NCBI GenBank assembly: GCA_964435475.1
Contig: CAYSZB010000006.1
Coordinates: 6,075-70,074, forward strand
DNA from: CAYSZB01 sp964435475
Lineage (GTDB): Bacteria > Chloroflexota > Anaerolineae > Anaerolineales > Anaerolineaceae
DNA: 64,000 nucleotides
Reading direction: 5' to 3'
Shown: positions 42,252-51,477 of the stretch, piece after piece
Position numbering within the stretch: position 1 is the stretch's first letter
How the letters are laid out: each line of letters starts with the position of its first letter
Position numbers and translations under genes: made by a program
Notes under the pieces: generated by a model
What the model was told of the DNA's origin: nothing
Database searches by the model: none
Seen by the model: only the letters and a program-made list of their open reading frames with translations

Positions 42252-44030
42252 TCATAAGAGTGCGTCCCTCGGCTTGAGTTGCTGATGATAGATGTTGCTG
42301 TACAGGGACGAAGTGGACAACAGCTCTTCATGCCTGCCACGCGCCACAATTCGCCCTTTATCCATCACCAGGATCAGGTCAGCGTTATGTACTGTGCTCA
42401 TGCGGTGGGCGATCACAAAGGTTGTTCGCCCATGCATCACCCTGTCCAGCGCCAGCTGGATAAGGTGCTCGGTCTCGCTATCCACGCTGGACATGGCATC
42501 ATCCAGGATCAGGATGCGCGGGTTAAGCAGCAGGGCTCGGGCGATTGCCAGGCGCTGTTTTTGCCCGCCCGAAAGGGTAACCCCGCGCTCACCGACTTTC
42601 GTGTCATACCCGTCCGCCATCTGCATGATGAACTCGTGCGCCTGGGCATCTCTGGCAGCCTGTTCGATCTCTTCCCTGCTGGCATCCGGGCGACCAAAGG
42701 TGATGTTTTCGCGGACGGTTGCCGCGAAGAGCGTCGTTTCCTGCAGTACCATGCCGATCTGGCTGCGCAGGGAATTCAAACTGACCGCTTGAATGTCCGT
42801 ACCGTCTATGGTGATACGTCCATCGGTGGGGTCATAGAAACGGGGGATCAGGTTGATCACGCTGGTCTTCCCAGAACCAGTTGGACCCAACAGGGCAACC
42901 ACCTGGTATGGCTGGGCGGTAAAACTGATCTCCTTTAATACCCCGGCATGCCTCCCATAGGCAAACGATACATTTTCAAAACACACCTCTCCAGCGCTCA
43001 TTACCAGGTCTGGTGCAGCAGGGTCGTCATAAACTTCAGGAATGGTGTCCAGGATCTCAAAAACACGTTCAGCGGATGATGCGGCAATGGTGATAGCCGG
43101 CAGGACCATTCCCAGGAAACGCACCGGGGAGACCAGCTGTGCCACGTAGGTGGTGAAGGCCACCAGTTCGCCCAGGCTGAGCCCGCCCTGCATGACCAGG
43201 TAGCCGCCGTAAAGCAGGATGCCAACGCTGCCAATATTGGCGATCATCAGCAGCAAGGGCATGTTATTGGTCTGCAGCCTGGTCGCTTTGGCTGAAAGGT
43301 CCATCCACAACTGGTTCTCGTTGTTAAAACGTTCGATCTCGGCACTTTCCTGGGCAAAGGTCTTTATCACCCGTGCCCCCCTCAGGTTCTGCTCAACCCG
43401 CGTGGTCAACACGGACATCTGTTTTTGGATCTTCAAGGAAAGTGGCCTGTAGACCCTCCCAAAACGGACCGACTGGAACACCAGGAAGGGAATGGAAAGC
43501 ATCGCCAGCAGGCCAAGCCGTGGATCCATCCAGATCATCACCACAGAGGTGATCAGCATCAGGAATATGCTCTCGATGATACGAAAAACAGCCCGTCCGG
43601 TGAGAAAACGGATGCGTTCCACATCTTGAATAGCCCGTGAAAGCAGGTCACCGGCTTGGGCTTTATCATGAAACGAAAATGAGAGATCGGTGATCTTACG
43701 CTGCAGGGCATTGCGCAGGTCATAAGCCACATTTTGAGAAGCTGTTTCGGTCCATTTGCCCTCCAGGAATGTCAAAACACCCTTGATCAATACCAGGAGG
43801 AGTAAACCGCTGACTGCCCAGGTAAGGTTGACCGGTTTCTGGCTGTTGATACCCTCATCGATCGCCCAGCGGATCAACTGTGGGTTGACCATGGCGATCA
43901 GGTCGATCACCACCATGGCAGCATACACGCCGACCACTGCTTTCCAGTAAGGCCGCAGGTAGCTGAAACAGCGCAACAGGACTGCTGCCTGGGTGGGTCG
44001 GGGAGATTTTTCTTGGGCCAGTTGTGTCAC
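42252..44030 (-). CDS. ABC exporter half-transporter, partner A
   Basis: A 592-residue exporter subunit. Six membrane helices span about 30-310. The ATPase domain has Walker A GPTGSGKTS, canonical signature LSGGQKQR and Walker B ILILDDAMSSVD, where the catalytic Glu is replaced by Asp. Start is GTG at 44030. A TATAAT -10 element lies at 44068-44073 on the minus strand with a poor -35. Transcribed before partner B; the two should act as a heterodimer with one active and one degenerate ATP site. Confidence 0.9.
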   Translation of the reverse strand: MTQLAQEKSPRPTQAAVLLRCFSYLRPYWKAVVGVYAAMVVIDLIAMVNPQLIRWAIDEGINSQKPVNLTWAVSGLLLLVLIKGVLTFLEGKWTETASQNVAYDLRNALQRKITDLSFSFHDKAQAGDLLSRAIQDVERIRFLTGRAVFRIIESIFLMLITSVVMIWMDPRLGLLAMLSIPFLVFQSVRFGRVYRPLSLKIQKQMSVLTTRVEQNLRGARVIKTFAQESAEIERFNNENQLWMDLSAKATRLQTNNMPLLLMIANIGSVGILLYGGYLVMQGGLSLGELVAFTTYVAQLVSPVRFLGMVLPAITIAASSAERVFEILDTIPEVYDDPAAPDLVMSAGEVCFENVSFAYGRHAGVLKEISFTAQPYQVVALLGPTGSGKTSVINLIPRFYDPTDGRITIDGTDIQAVSLNSLRSQIGMVLQETTLFAATVRENITFGRPDASREEIEQAARDAQAHEFIMQMADGYDTKVGERGVTLSGGQKQRLAIARALLLNPRILILDDAMSSVDSETEHLIQLALDRVMHGRTTFVIAHRMSTVHNADLILVMDKGRIVARGRHEELLSTSSLYSNIYHQQLKPRDALL

Positions 44031-44240
44031 GGGTTGCTTACCAAAACCTGGAATATCAGGTAAGAAGATTATACTCTCAGACAGGTTGACAACGGCAATT
44101 ATGACAAAATTATTCTGTATTAAAAAGATCCACTGGGTGTCTATAGGGACTGGCTAAGGAGGGTAAAAAATGTTTCAAACGATCCTTTCTATTAACTTCA
44201 TCGCCATGGATTGGGCCATTTAAGGTAAAATAATTTCCTT

Positions 44241-45659
44241 GTGACAAGTATGCATCAAATAACCCAAACCCAAATACGTTCACGTCGGAACCTGGTCCTG
44301 CTGCTGTGTGCATTCATCCTGATCAGTATTCTTTCTGCCTGCTCCGCACGGAGTGATTATGAATATAACGACAGTGATAAGGGCAGCCTTGCGCTTTACG
44401 TCTTTTGGGGAGAAGGCTGCAGCCACTGTGAGGATGCAAAACCTTTCCTGGCTGAACTGGATAATACTTACCTGTCGCTGCGTATCCGCGGATTTGAGAT
44501 CTGGTATGACGAAGAGAATGCTTCTCTCTTTACCCAAATGGCCGACCATTACAACATACCCGCCGGGGGACGCGGTACGCCAACCTTTTTCCTGGGCAGT
44601 CGTTACTGGACCGGTTTCTCTGAGGCAATAGGAGCAGACATCAAGGCAACCGTCGATCTGTGCAACCAGAACAGTTGCGCGGATGCCGGGGCTGGCATTA
44701 TGCCAGGCGCCTCAGGAGAGCCCTCTGTCCCTGGACCTGTGGCTGAAAATACAGCGGATGTGATTGACATCCCCCTCATTGGCAAGATCGACCTGACAAA
44801 GCAATCTGTATGGATCAGCACCCTGCTGATCGCCTTTGTGGATGGGGTCAACCCCTGCTCGATCTGGGTGCTCACCATGCTGTTGGCCATCACCCTGCAC
44901 AGCGGCTCCCGCAAAAAAGTGGCCATTATTGGCATCGTTTTCCTGACTGTCACAGCCATTATCTACGCCCTGTTTATTGCCGGGCTGTTCACCGTACTGA
45001 GCGTTATGAGCTTCATTGGCTGGGTGCAGGTTGTGGTAGCTGTGATCGCGCTTTTCTTTGGCCTCGTCAACCTGAAGGATTACTTCTGGTATAAGGAAGG
45101 TCTCTCGTTTACCATCTCAGACAAGGAAAAACCGGGGCTATTCCAGAAGATGCGCAAACTGATGGATGCCAGCCAGTCGATCTGGGCTTTGATCGGTGCG
45201 ACCGTGGTCATGGCAGCTGGGGTATCCCTGGTCGAATTCGGCTGCACTGCCGGGTTCCCGGTCTTGTGGACCAACCTGCTGATCACCCAGGAGGTGGGTA
45301 CAGGTCTGTTCATTGCCCTGCTGGTCCTCTATATGCTCATCTACCAGTTGGATGAAATGGTGATCTACTTTGCCTCGGTCTTCACGCTCAAGGCCACCCG
45401 CATGGAAGAAAAACACGGTCGAATCCTGAAATTGATCGGCGGCAGCCTGATGCTGGTTCTGGCAGCGGTGATGCTGATCAATCCCAACTGGATGAATAGT
45501 CTCGGGAAGTCGTTATTGATATTTGCCATTGCTTTTGCGTTGGTTGGCCTGATCCTCCTGCTGCACCGCACCATCCTGCCGGCATTTGGCATCTGGATCG
45601 GCACTGAAAAACGCAACAAACCCAAGAAAAGATCCGAAACCCGCAAGAAAAGACATTGA
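44241..45659 (+). CDS. Thioredoxin-domain lipoprotein fused to CcdA/DsbD-like membrane domain
   Basis: A 472-residue protein. N-terminal lipoprotein-like signal with ILSAC, then a thioredoxin-fold domain (about 48-145) with the redox motif GEGCSHC and a cis-Pro region RGTPTFFLG. A linker follows, then a membrane domain of about seven to eight helices with GVNPCS and FGCTAGFP, which resemble the paired Cys of CcdA/DsbD. The basic tail has many Lys/Arg. Likely moves reducing equivalents across the membrane to extracytoplasmic thiols. Start uncertain: GTG 44241 or ATG 44250, neither with a good ribosome site. The 210-bp upstream gap holds only the divergent promoter elements. Confidence 0.78.
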   Translation: MTSMHQITQTQIRSRRNLVLLLCAFILISILSACSARSDYEYNDSDKGSLALYVFWGEGCSHCEDAKPFLAELDNTYLSLRIRGFEIWYDEENASLFTQMADHYNIPAGGRGTPTFFLGSRYWTGFSEAIGADIKATVDLCNQNSCADAGAGIMPGASGEPSVPGPVAENTADVIDIPLIGKIDLTKQSVWISTLLIAFVDGVNPCSIWVLTMLLAITLHSGSRKKVAIIGIVFLTVTAIIYALFIAGLFTVLSVMSFIGWVQVVVAVIALFFGLVNLKDYFWYKEGLSFTISDKEKPGLFQKMRKLMDASQSIWALIGATVVMAAGVSLVEFGCTAGFPVLWTNLLITQEVGTGLFIALLVLYMLIYQLDEMVIYFASVFTLKATRMEEKHGRILKLIGGSLMLVLAAVMLINPNWMNSLGKSLLIFAIAFALVGLILLLHRTILPAFGIWIGTEKRNKPKKRSETRKKRH

Positions 45660-45780
45660 TTGGCAGAATTCACAACACAAAACACTTGATTGCCTGTAAG
45701 TCTCTTGTCCAGCTCCTCTCACCTAGACACAGTCCTTCCTATCAGCTTTCAGCCTGGCGCTTTGAACTTCTTTCTCCCTC

Positions 45781-46473
45781 TCAGCTTTCAGACAGTCGCA
45801 ACTTCAACAAGGCGATAGTATCCTCTCGCAGTTTAGCTCTTGCCCAGTCTTTTTGATTGGGTGTGAGTAATTCACCCAGTCCATCCAGAATGCGACGGTT
45901 GTCCATATTTTCCACCATCTCTATGCAATGCTTCACAAACGCATCAAAAGGTAGATGAGCGCGATCCTCAATGATCTTTTTATTGATTGGAAAACGCTTA
46001 TTCAGGAAGAACCATACATCATAGATATCTCGACTGGTTTGATGCATTCTTTCATCCATCGCCATTAATTTGTGTGCTACCATATCACCTGGTACCATGA
46101 CCTGCATCGACACACCCAGGTATGTCTTGATCTCATACCTTGATCCAAAATTTCTCCGGTTGATTTCAATTTTGACGTTCCTGGATCTGTCGTCGTAAGA
46201 AAGCATACAAAAATCACTGAATCGTTTCTTTGAAGTTTCTTTCAATGAGCCATACTCAGCGCCAATTCTTATAACCCGCTCAAAGATGTCATCCTCATGC
46301 AACGTTTCCAACAGGTCAAAATCAAGGTCGACCGAAAACCTATCAAGGCCATAGAACATGAGAGCGGCTGTTCCACCCTTGAACCCCAGGAAGGGGGAGA
46401 TATATGAATCCGAGTAAATATCCTTCAAAATTTGAAAAAGAATGGTTTTATGGGTGGCTATATCAAGTGTCAT
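45781..46473 (-). CDS. abiEii: AbiEii-family nucleotidyltransferase toxin
   Basis: A 230-residue nucleotidyltransferase of the AbiEii/MenT toxin family. The core GFKGGTAALMFYGLDRFSVDLDFDL contains the GG(S/T) and DxD-type catalytic acids, and KLMAMDERMHQTSRDIYDVWFF is the family's second motif. The start overlaps the antitoxin stop by 4 bp. Codon usage is visibly more AT-rich than in neighbouring genes, consistent with acquisition by transfer. Together with the upstream gene it forms a type IV toxin-antitoxin and phage-abortive-infection unit. Confidence 0.88.
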   Translation of the reverse strand: MTLDIATHKTILFQILKDIYSDSYISPFLGFKGGTAALMFYGLDRFSVDLDFDLLETLHEDDIFERVIRIGAEYGSLKETSKKRFSDFCMLSYDDRSRNVKIEINRRNFGSRYEIKTYLGVSMQVMVPGDMVAHKLMAMDERMHQTSRDIYDVWFFLNKRFPINKKIIEDRAHLPFDAFVKHCIEMVENMDNRRILDGLGELLTPNQKDWARAKLREDTIALLKLRLSES

Positions 46474-47057
46474 ATGCTTTCTTTTCTTGCCTTGCTGTAA
46501 ATTTCGTTGACTTTTGTTACCAACCGCTGATTGGTATAGATCGGGAGAAGGTCAAAAACCTTATCCCAATCCAAAGAATTCAGGTTGTCAAAGTAAAAAT
46601 GCGGGTCTATATATAACATGTCCAAAAATGCACGTTCCTTAATGGCAATGGAGGTCTCGCTGATATGTTCAATCCCAATTGTATTGACCAGGATCTCATC
46701 CTTAATTTTTCTAAAGGAATAGATCTGCTGGTCAATTGTGATCTCCCGGGTAGTGTAAGATGCAATGAAGATGGGTTCATAATATTGAAAGATCAACCCC
46801 TCCTTTACCAGCACCGTTTCAAAGCTTACATAAGAAGGAGTAAGGATGCGGGTAGCTAATTCGAGGCGATTATACTCATCATTCTTGGCATAAAGCCCCT
46901 TGCGAATTCGGTACAGTTCTCCTTTTTTAACAAAGTAATTCAAACGTACCCTGGTGGCAGATGTGGTCGTTTCGTGCCATAACATGGCGATGTCTTTACT
47001 TGAAAAGACCGTCTTGATGGATCGTAAAAGCGATGATAAGTAGTTTCCCTTGGTCAT
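46470..47057 (-). CDS. abiEi: AbiEi-family antitoxin / transcriptional regulator
   Basis: A 195-residue protein with an N-terminal winged-helix region (VFSSKDIAMLWHETTTSATRVRLNYFVKKGELYRIRKGLYAKN) typical of AbiEi antitoxins, and a C-terminal domain that neutralises the toxin in the family. The ATG at 47057 and a GTG at 47063 are both possible. The mRNA start predicted from a TATACT -10 would lie only a few bases upstream, so the message is nearly leaderless. The family represses its own operon through inverted repeats; one candidate overlaps the -10. Confidence 0.85.
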   Translation of the reverse strand: MTKGNYLSSLLRSIKTVFSSKDIAMLWHETTTSATRVRLNYFVKKGELYRIRKGLYAKNDEYNRLELATRILTPSYVSFETVLVKEGLIFQYYEPIFIASYTTREITIDQQIYSFRKIKDEILVNTIGIEHISETSIAIKERAFLDMLYIDPHFYFDNLNSLDWDKVFDLLPIYTNQRLVTKVNEIYSKARKESI

Positions 47058-47068
47058 AGTCACTGTTT

Positions 47069-47085
47069 GTTAGTATAATCCTAAC
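47069..47085 (-). promoter_or_regulatory. AbiE promoter -10 with overlapping inverted repeat
   Basis: GTTAG-TATAATC-CTAAC inverted repeat covers the minus-strand -10 TATACT (47072-47077). This is a plausible AbiEi operator. The -35 (TTATAT at 47095-47100) is poor. Confidence 0.5.
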
Positions 47086-47916
47086 TTCTGGTTAATATAA
47101 TACAGGATTTAATGTATTTAGTCAATAGAATGATTTCCCAGATTGTTCTTGTCAGGATGATCAGACAATTATTTCTGTGTTGACACCGGGTTTGTTACCC
47201 TTGCTTAGCATCCTGGTAAGGACTGAAGCGTAACAAGGTGAGGTCAGACCGGATAAGAGTCTATGACCGTAGGTCTCCGATGTGGTTCCTTTTCCAGATT
47301 ACAATCTTTACTTTTAGCTTAAGCCTTCTTACTTTCAATAATTAATCCCGTATCCAGTCTCCAAAACCTGAAAACATGTGCAGCGATGCCCGACCGCTAT
47401 CCCGCAGGCGATAACCTCATTTCCGGCAAAGACTTATCCCGAAGTTACCAATGCCTTTAATGGTATGGCAGGAGCACATTGCGTAGCTCCCTGCCAATTA
47501 TCTTCCTTAGTTCTTTTCTAAGGAAAGCCCTGAGCCCAGAGGGAGTGAGGGGAAAGGCGGACCTCCAATAATGGCTGTTGCCATTAGAAATCAGTGACTT
47601 GCGGACTTTATGTTTTTTCGATCTTTCCAGCTTCGCAACACGTGTACATGTGCAGCGAACTTGCGAACAATGCGATCTTTCCAGTTTCGCAACACCGGTG
47701 CATGTGTAGCGATGCCCCGAACGCAGTCAGGGTGCTTCGGGGTACATTGCGTAGCACCCTGAAAGGGCGAATTTCAAGAGTAGTCAGTGAGCTACGAAGC
47801 TTGCGAACCTTTGTAGCCTGGCACAACTGGGCTCTTTATCACCAGTCGCCCTCTAATTCATTTATAATAACCATACAGTGAACTCATAACCACAAAACAC
47901 TTCGGGAGGAATAAGC
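47086..47916. other. Non-coding region between AbiE and tryptophanase
   Basis: About 830 bp with no credible gene. It contains recurrent phrases: CATTGCGTAGC at two places (near 47478 and 47752), ATGTGCAGCGA at two (near 47375 and 47648), and the 54-bp tandem repeat described separately. A TATAAT (near 47871) and GGGAGGA ribosome site at the right end belong to the tryptophanase gene. The region may be decayed mobile or repeat DNA. Confidence 0.5.
47619..47726. repeat. Two-copy imperfect 54-bp tandem repeat
   Basis: Copies at 47619-47672 and 47673-47726 both begin CGATCTTTCCAG and share TTCGCAACAC, then CATGTG and AGCGA. Differences accumulate toward the 3' half. A shortened ATGTGCAGCGATGCCCGA relative lies near 47375. 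Confidence 0.75.
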
Positions 47917-49293
47917 ATGGCAATACCTTTCATGGAACCATTCAGGATCAAGATGGTCGAACCTTTGAAGTTAACCACCCGGGAAGAGCGGGAAGTCATC
48001 CTGGAACAAGCCAGCAACAACCTGTTCGCTGTGCCAGCTGAGGATGTGCTGATCGATCTGCTTACAGACAGCGGCACCAACGCCATGAGCGACCGCCAGT
48101 GGTCGGCCATGCTGCAGGGGGATGAATCCTATGCCGGCGCCAGGAGCTTTTACCACCTGGCAGATGCCGTCAAGGACATCACCGGCCTGCCCCTCCTTCT
48201 CCCCACCCACCAGGGTCGCGCGGCTGAAGGCATGCTGTTCTCCACTATGGTCAATCCAGGCCAGGTGGTGCCCAACAACCGCCATTTCGATACCACCCAG
48301 GCCAACCTGCTGGCACTCGGTGCACTGCCTACCGACCTGGCGGTGGATGAAGCCGACGATCCTGTTGCAGACCTGCCTTTCAAGGGCAACATGGACCTGG
48401 ACAAGCTCGAAAGCCTGATCAGCAAGGTTGGCAGGGAGAATATCCCTTTTGGTATGCTAACCATTACCAACAACTCCGCTGCCGGTCAACCCGTTTCGAT
48501 GGAAAACATTCGCAGGACTGGCGAGATCTATCACCGCCATGACATACCATTCTTTATCGATGCTGCCCGTTTCACCGAAAACGCCTGGTTCATTAAATCC
48601 AGGGAAGCAGGGTATGCGCAGAAATCGATCATCGAGATCACCCGTGAGATGTTCTCTTATACTGATGGCTGTACAATGAGTGCCAAGAAGGATGCCATTG
48701 TCAACATGGGTGGTTTCATTGCCCTGCGTGATGAAGAGCTTAAGACCCGTATCGCACAGAACCTGATCGTGCATGAAGGGTTCGTGACCTATGGCGGCAT
48801 GTCCGGGCGCGACATGGAAGCCATTGCTGTTGGACTATATGAAGGTCTGGAAGAGTCCTACCTGGCATACCGCGCAGCCCACACCAGTTACCTGGGTGAC
48901 CAGCTGGAAGCGGCGGGGATGGCAGTATACCGCCCCACCGGCGGGCATGCCGTCTATGTCGATGCCGGGCAGACCCTGCCCCACATCCCGGCCTTGCAAT
49001 TCCCGGGGGTTTCCCTGGCGAATATGCTTTACCTCGAGGGAGGGATCCGCACCGTGGAAATCGGCAGCCTGATGTTCAGCCACCCCGACCCCGCGAACGG
49101 AGCGATCCAACCAGCCCCCATGGAACTGGTACGATTTGCCATCCCACGGCGGGTCTATACCCGCAGTCACCTGGATTATGTCGGCCATGTTGCCCAAAGG
49201 GTCATGCAGCATGCCGGGGATATTCGTGGTACAAAGATCACCTGGGCGCCGGAACTGCTGCGCCATTTCGTAGCCAAGCTGGACTGGGTTTAG
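47917..49293 (+). CDS. tnaA: Tryptophanase (beta-eliminating lyase)
   Basis: A 458-residue fold-type-I PLP enzyme. The PLP Lys is in TMSAKKDAIVNMGG. PTHQGRAAE, DAARFTENAWFIKSREAGY and TYGGMSGRDMEA are conserved in the TnaA/tyrosine-phenol-lyase family. In GIRTVEIGSL the residue after VE is Ile, as in tryptophanase (AVEIGS), where tyrosine phenol-lyase has the substrate-binding Arg (SMERG), so tryptophanase is preferred. It converts tryptophan to indole, pyruvate and ammonia. Start ATG with GGGAGGA. No tnaC leader or TnaB permease is next to it. Confidence 0.88.
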   Translation: MAIPFMEPFRIKMVEPLKLTTREEREVILEQASNNLFAVPAEDVLIDLLTDSGTNAMSDRQWSAMLQGDESYAGARSFYHLADAVKDITGLPLLLPTHQGRAAEGMLFSTMVNPGQVVPNNRHFDTTQANLLALGALPTDLAVDEADDPVADLPFKGNMDLDKLESLISKVGRENIPFGMLTITNNSAAGQPVSMENIRRTGEIYHRHDIPFFIDAARFTENAWFIKSREAGYAQKSIIEITREMFSYTDGCTMSAKKDAIVNMGGFIALRDEELKTRIAQNLIVHEGFVTYGGMSGRDMEAIAVGLYEGLEESYLAYRAAHTSYLGDQLEAAGMAVYRPTGGHAVYVDAGQTLPHIPALQFPGVSLANMLYLEGGIRTVEIGSLMFSHPDPANGAIQPAPMELVRFAIPRRVYTRSHLDYVGHVAQRVMQHAGDIRGTKITWAPELLRHFVAKLDWV

Positions 49294-49294
49294 G

Positions 49295-50629
49295 TCAATC
49301 CTGTCGCGGTCTGCGCTTTGGACGTGCCCTGTCCCTGACCCGTAAAAGGAAAAGCAGGGCAATAGCCATAAAGCCAAGGGAGAAGAAGAACATCAGGCGG
49401 TAACCGCCTGTTTTAACCAGGATCCCTGCCAAAAGGGGAGCTACCAGGAGGAAAATGCCCGGCAGGGTGCGCGCCATACCCAGGTATATCGGGCGCTGCT
49501 CATCATTACCCAGTTCCATGACCATCACCAGCTCTCCCAGGATGCCGCCTGCGTTGGCGAACCCCAGCAGCAGGAACACTCCATAGAACATCCAGATGCT
49601 TTGGGAAAGGATGGCCAACACCACCGCAGAAGTCCATAGAAGCCCGGACACCAGCAACACCCTTTTGGGGCCGATCCTGTCTCCAATAGCCCCCCACAGG
49701 GCATAACCCAGGATGCCACTCAAGAAGAGCAGGCCGGTGAATACCGCCGCCTGGTCATCCGATAGGTCAAAGCGCTGGATGGCGTAGACTGCCAGGAAAC
49801 CCGAAGCCATGTTGCCCATAAAAAGTGCAGAACGACTGAGCAGGTATGAAACAAAAGCCTTGTCACTTTTCAAGATCAATTTAAACGCCTGGAAATCAAT
49901 CAGGCTTGCTTTGGCGGTTTCCAGTCCCACCTCTTGCTGTTCCCTGGTGTTCTTAAAATCCGGTTCAATCGTCATGGCAAAGAAAATGTAAGATACCCAG
50001 TTGAGGACAAGCCCAATGGCAAAACTGAGCGCAAAAGTGTGGGGATAATCCATTGATCGGAAGATTAATGCTGCGATCACCGAACCGATCACGCCCAGGA
50101 TCTGGCCCAACAAACGGGCCAGTCCGAAGAAGCGAGCCCGGTGGCTGATCGGGATGATGCGGGCGATTACTTCCTGCCAGGGCAGGGATACCAGGCCGGA
50201 TGAAAATCCGCGCCAGGCGATCAGCAGGATGAAGATCAAGACAGCCAGTTCCCTGGAGATGCGGGGCAGTAAAAGGGCCAACAGGGGAAAGAACAGGTAG
50301 GGGATGCGTTCAAACATGGCCATTTTTTTGGCGAAGGGCATGATCCTTTTCAAGCGCTGTACAAACCCAGTCATGAACAACTGGGGCAGGACCCAGCCGG
50401 CATTGAGCAGGGCGGGGATCAGGCCGATGATCAGCGGGGAATCGGTGATGGTAGCAGCAAAGACTGGTAGGATGGTGGCAGCAGAGACAAAACTATCGCC
50501 AAATAACCAGACACTGTTTTCCACACTGTTCACGATGAAATTGTGCTTAAAATGCTGCGCCACCCCCGGTGATACTTCATCCTCCGGGTTAATCTGGAAA
50601 TACTGCCTGATACTGGACAATAATGACAT
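49295..50629 (-). CDS. MFS transporter
   Basis: A 444-residue major-facilitator protein with about 12 hydrophobic segments, a central cytoplasmic loop (DFKNTREQQEVGLETAKA) and WGAIGDRIGPKRVLL as the second-half motif A. The first-half motif (GFVQRLKRIMPFAKKM) is present but degenerate. Substrate unknown; the family includes efflux pumps and sugar or peptide carriers. It is convergent with tryptophanase, whose stop is one base away, so the two are not an operon. Start ATG 50629 with no strong ribosome site. Confidence 0.85.
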   Translation of the reverse strand: MSLLSSIRQYFQINPEDEVSPGVAQHFKHNFIVNSVENSVWLFGDSFVSAATILPVFAATITDSPLIIGLIPALLNAGWVLPQLFMTGFVQRLKRIMPFAKKMAMFERIPYLFFPLLALLLPRISRELAVLIFILLIAWRGFSSGLVSLPWQEVIARIIPISHRARFFGLARLLGQILGVIGSVIAALIFRSMDYPHTFALSFAIGLVLNWVSYIFFAMTIEPDFKNTREQQEVGLETAKASLIDFQAFKLILKSDKAFVSYLLSRSALFMGNMASGFLAVYAIQRFDLSDDQAAVFTGLLFLSGILGYALWGAIGDRIGPKRVLLVSGLLWTSAVVLAILSQSIWMFYGVFLLLGFANAGGILGELVMVMELGNDEQRPIYLGMARTLPGIFLLVAPLLAGILVKTGGYRLMFFFSLGFMAIALLFLLRVRDRARPKRRPRQD

Positions 50630-50733
50630 GTCGCTTAATTTGCCTGATCTAATAAAAATGAACCGCGCTCTATTGTAACCTGATACGGAAAAATTTTAAT
50701 CCTTAAATGCCAATATGTAATGGTTCTTCCCCG

Positions 50734-51465
50734 TCAACAGACCATACAGTTACCCTGAAAAGCCTGTTGGATTACCTGGGTAGCCATGTCAAAGTACTCA
50801 TCACCCAGGTAATTCTCCAGCCCATGTTTGCGATAGACCCAGTCAGCATGGCGGTAGTTCATGCGGTCGAGGATCACCCGGTCGACCTTGCCGGATAACA
50901 AGGGCGGCAGATCCTCACAGCCCGGTAGCATTGGCGCGATCATGGCATAGGTGCGGATGCCAGCCTGGTGCAGGACGTCCAGGGCATGGATGCGCTCGGG
51001 GATGGGCGGCGCCAGCGGTTCGAACAGTTTACGCACAGCTTCATCCGCCGTGGTGATACTCAACCCCACCTCAAAGTCCTTGCCTCTCTGCAGGATATCC
51101 AGATCCCGCAGCACAAGAGGGGAACGGGTTTGCACAGAAACCGGCCATCCTGCATCAGCCAGGATCTCCAGGCAGCGGCGGGTCAGCTGGTAGCGTTCTT
51201 CCACAGGTTGGTACGGGTCACACACCCCGCTGACCCATACCCGGTCGCTATGTTTCTTTTGAATTTCAATGCCCAGGAGTTCTGGTGCATTGACCTTGAT
51301 ATCGACAAACTGCCCCCACGCTTCTGTGTGCCCGGTAAAGCGTTTCATAAAACGTGCATAGCAGTAATGGCAGCCATGTTCACAGCCAACATACGGATTG
51401 ACCACGTAAGGATAGACCTGCGATTTGGATAAGATAGATTTGGCATAAACCTCTTTGATGATCAT
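50734..51465 (-). CDS. Radical SAM protein (SplB-related family)
   Basis: A 243-residue radical SAM enzyme. The [4Fe-4S] motif CEHGCHYC (CxxxCxxC) is near residue 29 and is preceded by NPYVGC. SGVCDPYQPVE and VQTRSPLVLRDLDIL are family segments of the spore-photolyase-like, Rv2578c-type group. No characterised function is known to me for this short subgroup. A TATAAT lies exactly 6 bp before the ATG, so the mRNA appears leaderless. Confidence 0.85.
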   Translation of the reverse strand: MIIKEVYAKSILSKSQVYPYVVNPYVGCEHGCHYCYARFMKRFTGHTEAWGQFVDIKVNAPELLGIEIQKKHSDRVWVSGVCDPYQPVEERYQLTRRCLEILADAGWPVSVQTRSPLVLRDLDILQRGKDFEVGLSITTADEAVRKLFEPLAPPIPERIHALDVLHQAGIRTYAMIAPMLPGCEDLPPLLSGKVDRVILDRMNYRHADWVYRKHGLENYLGDEYFDMATQVIQQAFQGNCMVC

Positions 51466-51471
51466 GGGTTA

Positions 51472-51477
51472 ATTATA
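51472..51477 (-). promoter_or_regulatory. -10 element giving a leaderless radical SAM mRNA
   Basis: TATAAT on the minus strand ends 6 bp before the ATG at 51465, placing the likely transcription start on the A of the start codon. No Shine-Dalgarno is present. Confidence 0.5.

Noticed and set aside
47160..47300. Possible tRNA or structured RNA in the gap after AbiE
   Set aside because: No T-loop GGTTCGA pattern, no cloverleaf pairing and no 3' acceptor could be found by eye.
47594..47881. 95-codon frame in the repeat region
   Set aside because: Its sequence is produced by the 54-bp tandem repeat, with no ribosome site and Cys/Ser-rich low-quality composition.
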